From CAXMNX01 sp051009475 (lineage in GTDB: Bacteria; Pseudomonadota; Alphaproteobacteria; Rhodobacterales; Rhodobacteraceae), in assembly GCA_051009475.1 (NCBI GenBank), contig JBPCWO010000358.1, positions 1 to 13,819 on the forward strand: a stretch of DNA of 13,819 bases, in the 5' to 3' direction. Within the stretch, counting starts at the first letter, position 1, and each line of letters starts with the position of its first letter. Both the position numbers and the translations under genes were made by a program. Of this stretch, positions 1 through 6,340 are shown in pieces. A model generated the notes under the pieces. That model saw only the letters and a list, made by a program, of their open reading frames with translations, was not told the DNA's origin and searched no databases.

Positions 1-567
1 CTAACCGACGAGCCCATTCGAGCGATCAATATCCTTTACAATGGACAAGTCACCGAGATGAACACGGCCGCACTGAACGCCAGCGCAGTTGCTGGCATCA
101 TGAAAGCCGCGAACCCAGAGGTGAACATGGTATCGGCGCCAGTCATTGCCCTTGACCGAGGCATCGATATATCGACGACAACGCAAGCAAAGACCGGAGT
201 GTTCGACGCCTATATCAAGTTGACGGTCGTGACCGACGAACGCGAAAGGTCGATCGCAGGAACGGTGTTTTCTGATGGAAAGCCGCGGTTCATTCAGATC
301 AAGGGCATCACCATCGACGCCGAAATTGGTCAGAATATGCTTTATACGACCAACGAAGACGTTCCCGGTATTATTGGCGCATTGGGGCTCACATTGGGCA
401 AAAACGACGTGAACATTGCGAACTTTACGCTCGGCCGCTCCGAAAAGGGCGAAGACGCCATAGCGCTTTTGTATGTTGATGATCCAGTCCCGGAATCGGT
501 GGTAAAGCAACTGAAGGCGACCGACCTGTTTACCCAGGTGCGCCCGCTTCAGTTTGAGGTTTCGTAG
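1..567 (+). CDS. serA: D-3-phosphoglycerate dehydrogenase, C-terminal part (5' end outside window)
   Basis: The reading frame is open from base 1, so this is the last 188 residues of a longer gene. SerA oxidises 3-phosphoglycerate to 3-phosphohydroxypyruvate with NAD+, the first step of the phosphorylated serine pathway in the cytoplasm. The visible part holds the intervening (allosteric substrate-binding type) domain, roughly residues 1-110 of the fragment, with the NTAALNAS segment, followed by a C-terminal ACT domain (about 113-188) beginning MLYTTNEDVPGIIGALG and containing NDVNIANFTLGR, the classic ACT pattern. This arrangement belongs to the long (about 530-residue) SerA form. The NAD-binding and catalytic regions lie upstream of the window. 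An ATG at base 58 is internal and not a start. The aquaporin gene begins 34 bases after the stop on the same strand. Confidence 0.93.
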   Translation, partial: LTDEPIRAINILYNGQVTEMNTAALNASAVAGIMKAANPEVNMVSAPVIALDRGIDISTTTQAKTGVFDAYIKLTVVTDERERSIAGTVFSDGKPRFIQIKGITIDAEIGQNMLYTTNEDVPGIIGALGLTLGKNDVNIANFTLGRSEKGEDAIALLYVDDPVPESVVKQLKATDLFTQVRPLQFEVS

Positions 568-601
568 CAGTGGAATTCGTTCGAGAAGGACTGCAAGTTA
601 C

Positions 602-1297
602 ATGGAAAATACCCAAAGACGCCTGGTAGCCGAAGCATTGGGCACCGCAATTCTGGTCGCGACTGTCGTCGGATCCGGCATCATGGCCGAGCGTCTGACT
701 AATGACACCGCACTGGCTCTTCTCGCCAACACTCTGCCGACTGGCGCGATTCTGGTTGTGCTGATCTCAATTCTTGGTCCGGTTTCTGGCGCGCATTTCA
801 ACCCCGCGGTCACGTTGGCCTTTGTGCTGAAGCGCGACATTACAAGCAGTCTGGCAATCGGGTATGTAGCTGTTCAGATCGCTGGCGGTCTTGCGGGTTC
901 AATTCTGGCCCACGCGATGTTCGAAGAGACGCTGGTTCAAATTTCGACAACCATTCGAACCGGAACCGCACAATGGCTGGCGGAATTGGTTGCGGCTTTC
1001 GGTCTCGTATTCGTTATTCTTGCCGGGCTTCGTAACAAACCCGACGCGGTTGCGTGGCTGGTTGGGCTCTACATCACTGCAGCCTATTGGTTCACAGCTT
1101 CGACGTCGTTTGCGAACCCCGCCGTTGCGATTGGGCGTTCGATAACCGACACATTTTCAGGCATCCGCCCATTTGATGTGCCGGCCTTTGTAATAGCTGA
1201 ATGTCTTGGTGCGATCCTGGCTGTTTATCTTGCGGGTTGGCTGTTTCAAACTAAGCAGGATCGAAAAATACTTGCCGGTGGCGACGGGTCGACCTAA
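602..1297 (+). CDS. Aquaporin / MIP-family channel, AqpS-like
   Basis: A 231-residue membrane protein of the major intrinsic protein family, a passive channel for small uncharged solutes in the inner membrane. Both half-helix motifs are present: GAHFNPAVTLAF (NPA at residues 67-69) and SFANPAVAIGRS (NPA at 172-174), with about six hydrophobic segments. The residue after the second NPA is Val175, where classical aquaporins and GlpF have the selectivity-filter Arg. Together with LANTLPTGA and AYWFTASTSFANPA, this matches the AqpS-like branch, known in rhizobia for passing arsenite and organic arsenicals; no ars genes are visible here, so the substrate is unproven. I chose ATG 602 over an upstream in-frame ATG (554) because 554 overlaps serA and the residues before 602 are not membrane-channel-like; an AGAAGGA-like ribosome site lies upstream of 602. 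The next gene starts 10 bases after the stop, suggesting cotranscription. Confidence 0.85.
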   Translation: MENTQRRLVAEALGTAILVATVVGSGIMAERLTNDTALALLANTLPTGAILVVLISILGPVSGAHFNPAVTLAFVLKRDITSSLAIGYVAVQIAGGLAGSILAHAMFEETLVQISTTIRTGTAQWLAELVAAFGLVFVILAGLRNKPDAVAWLVGLYITAAYWFTASTSFANPAVAIGRSITDTFSGIRPFDVPAFVIAECLGAILAVYLAGWLFQTKQDRKILAGGDGST

Positions 1298-1307
1298 GGC
1301 CATAGTT

Positions 1308-2048
1308 ATGACGGGGACCCGGATCTATGCCGTCGGTGATGTTCATGGACATCTCGACAAGCTGCGTGATGCCCACGCGCGCATAGCGCAGGACATCGAG
1401 CGCTTGGGCAGCCCGGCACCTGTCGTGCACCTTGGTGACCTCACTGACCGCGGCCCCGATAGCCGCAACGTGATACAATTTCTTTTGGACGGAATATCCC
1501 GCGACGAAGACTGGATAGTGATCAAGGGAAACCATGATCGACTTTTCAGCAATTATATTCGCACTGGGTCCGCGACCGACGACAGGTTACGGTCCGGATT
1601 GACGTGGCTAAGTCACATTATGGGCGGCGACGCGACGCTGAAGTCTTATGGCATCGAGCGGCGAATGCTTGAACGTGTCGAAAAGCTTCACGCGCGCGCA
1701 GCCAAGGCGGTACCCGAGGCGCATGTTGCATTTATTGAAAGCCTGCCGCTCTGGCACCGGGCAGACGGGATGATCTTTGTTCACGCCGGGATTCGTCCGG
1801 GTTTCCCGTTGGAAGCCCAGGACGAAGATGATCTTTTGTGGATACGCGACGAGTTTCTGTGGCGACTGGAAAGCCACGAAGCGCTGATTGTTCACGGTCA
1901 CACACCAGTCGATGCACCGACACATTATGGCAATCGGGTTAACCTGGATTGTGGCGCGGCATGGGGCAATCCATTGGTGCCCGTCGTGTTCGAAGACGGA
2001 AAGTGCTTCGCACTAACCAAGGATGGGCGCGAACCTGTCGAGCCGTAA
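1308..2048 (+). CDS. PPP-family metallophosphoesterase (Ser/Thr protein phosphatase-like)
   Basis: A 246-residue cytoplasmic two-metal phosphoesterase. The full PPP/calcineurin-like signature is visible: GDVHGH (D11, H13), GDLTDRGPDS (D44, with the DRG of protein phosphatases), KGNHDR (N75, H76), VFVHAGIRPG (H159) and IVHGHTP (H196, H198). These residues bind the dinuclear metal centre and the phosphate. Length and motifs fit the bacterial PrpA/PphA group of protein phosphatases, and the related ApaH diadenosine-tetraphosphatase group is an alternative; sequence alone does not settle the substrate. I chose ATG 1308: a TAAGG ribosome site overlaps the aquaporin stop codon with an 8-base spacer, and the conserved first motif begins at residue 10. 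The tight spacing behind the aquaporin gene suggests translational coupling. It converges with the DinB-family gene. Confidence 0.88.
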   Translation: MTGTRIYAVGDVHGHLDKLRDAHARIAQDIERLGSPAPVVHLGDLTDRGPDSRNVIQFLLDGISRDEDWIVIKGNHDRLFSNYIRTGSATDDRLRSGLTWLSHIMGGDATLKSYGIERRMLERVEKLHARAAKAVPEAHVAFIESLPLWHRADGMIFVHAGIRPGFPLEAQDEDDLLWIRDEFLWRLESHEALIVHGHTPVDAPTHYGNRVNLDCGAAWGNPLVPVVFEDGKCFALTKDGREPVEP

Positions 2049-2074
2049 GCGCCAAGCATCGAGTTAGCCAAATC

Positions 2075-2596
2075 TCACCAATAGGCTTGTGCCGACGGCA
2101 CGCGGCCGTGTTCAAGATAGAAATCATCCATTTGCGGCGGCGATACACCGGCGTCGGATAGCTGAACATGTGCCTGCCCCCGATGGTGAATTTGATGCTG
2201 AACAAGGTGCAGGATCAGGGCCGCGACGTTTTCTTCACTGTTGCCACTTGGGCGAACCGTCAATCGTGATGCTTCAAGAGTTTCAGTCGTAATATCATTG
2301 CAGAACTGGGCGAACCGCATATCTGCGGCAGACTGAAGCGCTGCCAGCTCGGCCGCGTTGTCGTTGTCAGCACGGTCATACACTGACCGGCCCGCACCGC
2401 CGCCTTCGAGCGCATCGAGATAGTAAAGATCGACTTCGTAAATGTGGTTCATTGTTTTAGCGAGCGACGAAAAAAATCCGGGCCGCTCGGCGGTGAACGC
2501 ACTGTCAGGTAGATTATTGAGGGCAGCATATAGTGTCGCGTTCGCCCAAGCATTGTTCAGGGCCATCCTCAACCAAGGATTGTCAATTGTACTCAT
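2075..2596 (-). CDS. DinB-fold protein (putative metal-dependent four-helix bundle enzyme)
   Basis: A 173-residue protein with the DinB/YfiT-like pattern: a conserved TMNHIYEVDLYYL helix (H51) and LVQHQIHHRGQAH near residue 134, giving the usual three-histidine metal site (H51, H134, H138). The C-terminal SPPQMDDFYLEH is also typical. Family members bind a divalent metal; several are thiol-dependent transferases (for example using bacillithiol or mycothiol) and others have no known reaction. The name comes from a damage-inducible Bacillus gene and does not imply the E. coli polymerase IV gene dinB. It is divergent from the UPF0314 gene (104 bases between starts) and convergent with the phosphatase. 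I see no LexA-type box in front of it, so damage induction is not supported here. Confidence 0.85.
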   Translation of the reverse strand: MSTIDNPWLRMALNNAWANATLYAALNNLPDSAFTAERPGFFSSLAKTMNHIYEVDLYYLDALEGGGAGRSVYDRADNDNAAELAALQSAADMRFAQFCNDITTETLEASRLTVRPSGNSEENVAALILHLVQHQIHHRGQAHVQLSDAGVSPPQMDDFYLEHGRVPSAQAYW

Positions 2597-2700
2597 CCCA
2601 GACTTACTCCCGGTTCAGTCTCGTGTCGCATAGGTCACGCTGGATTGGACGCCGACATACTTAGATGGACACAGCCAAGCCTGCGTGATTCCCTGACATC

Positions 2701-3261
2701 ATGCAAAGATCAATGGCACCGTTCATAGTCACTCTGCTATCGCTATTCGTTATGGCGGCTTGGCTTCTCTGGATTGGGCGCGTGCCGATCTGCGAGTGCG
2801 GCTATGTCAAATTCTGGCATGGAGAGACGATGTCGAGCGAAAACTCTCAGCATCTTAGCGACTGGTATACTCCAAGCCACATTCTGCATGGGCTAATATT
2901 TTATGGGGTTCTCTGGCTTTTTGCACGACGGCTTGATGTGGGTTGGCGATTAGCGATTGCCACAATCGTTGAATGCGCCTGGGAGATTGTCGAGAATTCG
3001 GATGCGATAATCGAAAGATATCGCGAAGTGACGATATCACTGGACTACTTTGGCGACAGCGTCGTCAATTCCGCGGCCGATGTTGTGGCGATGTGGATTG
3101 GGTTTTGGTTGGCGTCGCGTCTACCGGTTTGGGTCAGCTTCGCCATGTTCTTCGTGTTCGAGCTGTTGACGTTATGGGTTATCCGCGACGGATTGACGTT
3201 GAATGTCATAATGCTTCTCTATCCGCTTGATGCGATCCGAGATTGGCAAGCGGCGAGTTAG
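2701..3261 (+). CDS. UPF0314 / DUF2585 integral membrane protein
   Basis: A 186-residue inner-membrane protein of an uncharacterised, mainly alphaproteobacterial family. Hydrophobic segments lie at about 7-26, 60-77, 82-95, 122-140 and 143-162. Between them sit strongly polar motifs that look conserved rather than structural: CECG (31-34), DWYTPSHILHG (54-64), ECAWEIVENSDAIIERYR (91-108) and DYFGDSVVNSAADV (115-128). His, Glu, Asp and Asn clustered at membrane boundaries would suit an enzyme or metal/ligand site in the membrane, but no function is established and I do not propose one. The ATG at 2701 has no clear ribosome site; an in-frame ATG at 2713 (residue 5) is an alternative start. The gene is divergent from the DinB-like gene. 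Confidence 0.85.
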   Translation: MQRSMAPFIVTLLSLFVMAAWLLWIGRVPICECGYVKFWHGETMSSENSQHLSDWYTPSHILHGLIFYGVLWLFARRLDVGWRLAIATIVECAWEIVENSDAIIERYREVTISLDYFGDSVVNSAADVVAMWIGFWLASRLPVWVSFAMFFVFELLTLWVIRDGLTLNVIMLLYPLDAIRDWQAAS

Positions 3262-3287
3262 AAAGGAATTCGATCTACTCCTTTTTT
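3262..3287 (+). terminator. Weak candidate terminator after the UPF0314 gene
   Basis: AAAGGA (3262-3267) can pair with TCCTTT (3279-3284) across an 11-base loop, followed by three more T. It starts one base after the stop codon. The stem is only six pairs and A/T-rich, so it is marginal; it also overlaps the 3' end of the minus-strand miniprotein gene. Confidence 0.25.
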
Positions 3288-3361
3288 CCGCGCTTTTGCA
3301 GCCAGCGGAACCCAACGATTAAGGCCACCGTCGCAATCGCCCAGAAAATTATATCGCCCAT
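3275..3361 (-). CDS. 28-residue single-pass membrane miniprotein
   Basis: A very short gene whose product starts MGDIIFWAIATVALIVGFRW and ends LQKRGKKE. It has one hydrophobic helix (about residues 3-20) and a strongly basic tail, predicting insertion with the positive C-terminus in the cytoplasm. A perfect AGGAGG on the minus strand (3375-3370) sits 8 bases before the ATG, the best Shine-Dalgarno I noticed in this window, and a -35/-10-like pair lies just upstream. A longer in-frame version starting at 3472 is possible, but its extra residues are unconvincing and the ribosome site favours the short form. It lies 136 bases downstream of tdh on the same strand. I do not recognise the family; small membrane proteins of this shape often modulate larger membrane complexes, but no partner is evident here. 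Confidence 0.6.
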   Translation of the reverse strand: MGDIIFWAIATVALIVGFRWLQKRGKKE

Positions 3362-3389
3362 GTAAAATGCCTCCTGATCACCGCCGGAC

Positions 3390-3418
3390 TTAATCTTCAA
3401 TGGTGGCGGGGCAGTCAA
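3390..3418 (-). promoter_or_regulatory. Candidate sigma-70 promoter for the miniprotein
   Basis: On the minus strand TTGACT (3418-3413) is followed after exactly 17 bases by GATTAA (3395-3390). The -35 matches consensus at five of six positions; the -10 at only three. Predicted initiation near 3383 would leave a leader of about 22 bases carrying AGGAGG. This suggests the miniprotein can be transcribed independently of kbl-tdh. Confidence 0.35.
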
Positions 3419-3419
3419 G

Positions 3420-3438
3420 AATAAAGCACTTTCGGTGC
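3420..3438 (-). terminator. Weak hairpin downstream of tdh
   Basis: On the minus strand GCAC, a CGAAA loop and GTGC (3438-3426) are followed by TTTATT. It lies about 60 bases after the tdh stop and just before the candidate miniprotein promoter, the expected place for a kbl-tdh terminator, but a four-pair stem is weak. Confidence 0.22.
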
Positions 3439-3497
3439 GCGATGTGATGCAACTGGTGTTGCCAAGGACCATCGTGACAGGAATCCGATTCTTGAAT

Positions 3498-4535
3498 TCA
3501 AGTCCAGTCGAGGACGATTTTACCAGACCGTCCAGATTTCATTATCTCAAATCCCTCGCGGTAATCATCGACGGGCAATCTATGTGTGATCACATTTCTG
3601 ATATCAAGCCCATCTTCGAGCATGGCGATCATTTTATACCATGTCTCGAAAATTTCGCGGCCATAGACACCCTTGATCGTGATCGCCTTGAACACAATTC
3701 TCGACCAGTCAACCGGCGACTTTCCAGGCGGGATTCCAAGCATCGCGATGCGCCCACCCATCACCAATGCCTCTACCATTTGATCAAACGCGCCTTGATT
3801 TCCTGACATTTCCAGCCCTACGTCAAATCCTTCCTTCATATTTAGTCTTGTGATCACATCATTTAGATCCTCTTCACCAACATTAACCGGAACAACGTCC
3901 GTTACTTTCTCTGACAAAGTCAAACGATCGGGGTTAATGTCTGTGATCACAACATGACGGGCGCCAACGTGCTGAGCGACAGCCGCGGCCATTATTCCAA
4001 TCGGGCCAGCGCCCGTTATCAGCACGTCTTCGCCAACAAGATCGAAAGAAAGCGCCGTGTGAACGGCATTGCCGAGCGGATCGAGGATGGCGCCAATCTC
4101 ATCGTCTATGGCGTCCGGCAAAAGCACAGTATTAAAGGCCGGCAATTTCAAGAACTCTGCAAATGCACCCTGCTCGTTGACGCCGATCCCCCGTGTTTCT
4201 GGATCAAGATGGAATTTGCCTGACCGGGACTGACGTGAATGCTTACCTATCAGATGGCCCTCGCCCGATACGCGCTGACCAAGTTCAAGGTCGGATACGT
4301 TCTTCCCGAGTTCGACAATTTCACCCGCGAATTCGTGCCCGATGACCAGTGGGACCGGCACCGTTCGGGCCGCCCATTCGTCCCAATCCCAGATATGAAT
4401 GTCGGTGCCGCAAATGCCGGTTTTCTTGATCTGGATGAGTACATCATCCGGTCCAATTTCCGGCACCGGCGCCTCGATCATCTCTAACCCCGGTGCGGAC
4501 GCGGTTTTTGCCAGGGCCTTCATTTGGTTGCTCAT
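3498..4535 (-). CDS. tdh: L-threonine 3-dehydrogenase
   Basis: A 345-residue zinc-dependent medium-chain dehydrogenase that oxidises L-threonine with NAD+ to 2-amino-3-ketobutyrate, the substrate of Kbl encoded just upstream. The catalytic zinc region is intact: KTGICGTDIHIWDWDEW (C42) and IGHEFAGEIVELG (H67, E68). The Rossmann motif is ITGAGPIGIMAA (175-180) with an acidic residue at 199 (VITDIN) for NAD, and GVYGREIFETWYKM near the C-terminus is Tdh-typical. The structural-zinc lobe is altered: the four cysteines of E. coli Tdh (93, 96, 99, 107) correspond here to G97, S100, S103 and D111 in the segment GHLIGKHSRQSRSGKFHLD, so this lobe probably holds no zinc. The start ATG overlaps the kbl stop as ATGA (4532-4535), indicating translational coupling. 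Length equals the family norm (about 341). Confidence 0.95.
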   Translation of the reverse strand: MSNQMKALAKTASAPGLEMIEAPVPEIGPDDVLIQIKKTGICGTDIHIWDWDEWAARTVPVPLVIGHEFAGEIVELGKNVSDLELGQRVSGEGHLIGKHSRQSRSGKFHLDPETRGIGVNEQGAFAEFLKLPAFNTVLLPDAIDDEIGAILDPLGNAVHTALSFDLVGEDVLITGAGPIGIMAAAVAQHVGARHVVITDINPDRLTLSEKVTDVVPVNVGEEDLNDVITRLNMKEGFDVGLEMSGNQGAFDQMVEALVMGGRIAMLGIPPGKSPVDWSRIVFKAITIKGVYGREIFETWYKMIAMLEDGLDIRNVITHRLPVDDYREGFEIMKSGRSGKIVLDWT

Positions 4536-5716
4536 GCCAATACCCCTACTTCACTCGCCGCCTCGGCAAATGCGGCTGCTGCCGTGTCGAGGTCATCTTT
4601 CGTCAATGCTGCGTTCATTTGAGTGCGAATGCGAGCCTGACCTTTGGGCACCACCGGAAAGAAAAACCCGGCGACATAGACGTCGCGTTCGTCCAGTCGT
4701 GCGGACATTTCCTGTGTGATATGCGCATCGCCCAGCATGACCGGAACTATCGGATGTTCGCCTGGAAGTGTCTCTAAACCAGCGGATTCGAGACTTTTTC
4801 GCCAGTAAGCGGTATTTTCAAAAAGCCGACTGCGCAGGTCGTCACCCTCCCGAACCAAATCAATCGCTTCCAGTCCTGCGGCACACACCATCGGGGGCAA
4901 AGCATTTGAAAACAGATAAGGGCGCGCGCGCTGCCGCAGCAATTCCACGATGCGTTGCGATGCCGCGACAAATCCACCTATTGCGCCGCCCATCGCCTTT
5001 CCAAGCGTCCCGGTCAGAATGTCCACTTCGACGCCGAAATGTGCAGGGATTCCTGCACCCTTCGGACCCATAAATCCAGTTGCGTGACAATCGTCGACCA
5101 TCACAAGGGCATCGTATCGATCCGCCAACGCGCGTATTTCAGGCAGTTTCGCCAGATAGCCGTCCATTGAAAACACGCCGTCGGTCGCGATCATGATAAA
5201 CCGGGCGCCATCTGCGCGGGCCTCTTTCAGTTTCGTTTCCAGATCATCCATATCCGAGTTGGCAAACCGATAGCGCCTTGCCTTGCAAAGGCGGATACCG
5301 TCAATGATCGAGGCGTGGTTCAGCGCATCAGAGATTACCGCGTCTTCGGGGCCGAGCAGGGGTTCGAAAACTCCGCCATTCGCGTCAAAACAAGCGGCAA
5401 AAAGGATGGAATCCTCCATGCCCACGAACTCAGCGAGCCTCGCCTCAAGCTCTTTGTGGAGTTGCTGTGTCCCGCAGATGAACCGAACGCTTGCCATTCC
5501 ATACCCGTGTAGTTCAACTGCGTCCCTGGCCGCTGCAATCAGGCGTGGGTGATCCGCAAGCCCGAGGTAATTATTGGCGCAAAGGTTCAACATCTTCCGC
5601 CCGGCGACCGTGATGTACGAAGATTGCGGTGATGTAAGCTGGCGCTCGCTCTTCGTAAGGCCATCAGTTTCAATGCTGGTAAGAACCCGATCAAGATGGC
5701 GTGCAAACTCAGACAT
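4532..5716 (-). CDS. kbl: Glycine C-acetyltransferase (2-amino-3-ketobutyrate CoA ligase)
   Basis: A 394-residue PLP enzyme of the alpha-oxoamine synthase family. It cleaves 2-amino-3-ketobutyrate with CoA to glycine and acetyl-CoA, completing threonine breakdown begun by Tdh. Landmarks: NYLGLADHPRLI (49-60), SDALNHASIIDG (H134), VDDCHATGFMG (D208 and H211, which contact the cofactor), and TGTLGKAMGGAIGGF with K240 as the Schiff-base lysine. Length is close to the E. coli enzyme (398). The frame is open up to an ATG at 5803, but I chose 5716: GGAGGGG lies 6 bases upstream, and the product then begins MSEFARHLDRVL, aligned with the family, while the 29 extra residues do not look conserved. It is divergent from the MarR gene (123 bases between starts). 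Confidence 0.95.
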   Translation of the reverse strand: MSEFARHLDRVLTSIETDGLTKSERQLTSPQSSYITVAGRKMLNLCANNYLGLADHPRLIAAARDAVELHGYGMASVRFICGTQQLHKELEARLAEFVGMEDSILFAACFDANGGVFEPLLGPEDAVISDALNHASIIDGIRLCKARRYRFANSDMDDLETKLKEARADGARFIMIATDGVFSMDGYLAKLPEIRALADRYDALVMVDDCHATGFMGPKGAGIPAHFGVEVDILTGTLGKAMGGAIGGFVAASQRIVELLRQRARPYLFSNALPPMVCAAGLEAIDLVREGDDLRSRLFENTAYWRKSLESAGLETLPGEHPIVPVMLGDAHITQEMSARLDERDVYVAGFFFPVVPKGQARIRTQMNAALTKDDLDTAAAAFAEAASEVGVLA

Positions 5717-5839
5717 TTCGATCCCCTCCGAACCCACGATATCACCGGCAAGTCGTTGCCGCGAGGAAGACATTAGGCGCCCGCCGACAAGAACAGACAG
5801 CACTGGCGCACGACGTTCGGATGTGGCTTTCTCAGTGAC
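5717..5839. promoter_or_regulatory. Divergent kbl / marR intergenic region
   Basis: This 123-base gap must carry the promoters of both kbl-tdh (minus) and marR (plus). A MarR protein commonly binds such a shared region and represses both sides. I could not identify a convincing inverted repeat or a good -35/-10 pair, so an operator here is inferred from layout only. Confidence 0.35.
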
Positions 5840-6289
5840 ATGACAGAATTCAACTTAGAAGACTTTTTGCCATACCAATTGTCTGTGTTGGCCCAGAATA
5901 CCAGTCGAGCATTTGAAAAAGAATACCGCGCGCGTTTTGGAATCGGCGTGGCAGAATGGCGTGTCGTTGCACATCTAAGTCAGTCCTCCAGTGTCAGTGT
6001 TCGCGACATTCAAAGTCGTGTGGCAATGGAAAAAAGCCGGGTCAGCCGGGCCGCCGCCCGCCTAGAAAAGTCTGGTTATGTGGCGCGCCAGCCGGACCCG
6101 AAAGACGGACGACTGATCGCCCTTGCTTTGACCACAAAAGGCCACGACATGATCCGAACGCTTGCACCTATCGCGCGCGCATTTGAACAACAGCTTTTGG
6201 AAGCGCTCGGTGACGAAAAAACGAGTTTTCGCCAAAGCGTCAGAACTTTGCTGAACACACCAAATGGAATAGAGAAGGCTGAGTCATAG
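5840..6289 (+). CDS. MarR-family transcriptional regulator
   Basis: A 149-residue winged-helix dimeric DNA-binding protein. The core spans about residues 36-100: VAEWRVVAHLSQSSSVSVRDI, a recognition helix around MEKSRVSRAAARLEKSGYV (63-81), and a wing with DPKDGRLIALALT carrying the family DxxDGR signature (D86, D89, R91). Flanking helices at both ends supply the dimer interface. Members usually repress their own and adjacent genes and release DNA on binding a small ligand, often an aromatic acid or an acyl-CoA. Its position, divergent from kbl-tdh and 51 bases ahead of a thiolase on the same strand, makes control of these genes plausible; the ligand is unknown. The ATG at 5840 has only a weak ribosome site. 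Confidence 0.9.
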   Translation: MTEFNLEDFLPYQLSVLAQNTSRAFEKEYRARFGIGVAEWRVVAHLSQSSSVSVRDIQSRVAMEKSRVSRAAARLEKSGYVARQPDPKDGRLIALALTTKGHDMIRTLAPIARAFEQQLLEALGDEKTSFRQSVRTLLNTPNGIEKAES

Positions 6290-6340
6290 GGTCTGCGGCG
6301 CGCGGCAAAACAGTCCCGAGCAGTTGGAGATTGAGACGTC

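Noticed and set aside
566..595. Possible hairpin (GCAGT...ACTGC) between serA and the aquaporin gene
   Set aside because: A five-pair stem with a 20-base loop and no T run; not a credible terminator or attenuator.
2597..2700. LexA-type box or clear promoter in front of the DinB-like gene
   Set aside because: No GTTC-N7-GTTC or GAAC-N7-GAAC is present in this gap, and TTGGAC near 2645 has no matching -10 at normal spacing.
5736..5747. GATATC-centred palindrome in the kbl/marR gap as a MarR operator
   Set aside because: Only six bases are truly symmetric, which is expected by chance.
5717..5803. Longer N-terminus for Kbl from an ATG at 5803
   Set aside because: GGAGGGG directly before 5716 and the family-like start MSEFARHLDR favour the shorter protein; the extension would also consume most of the divergent promoter region.
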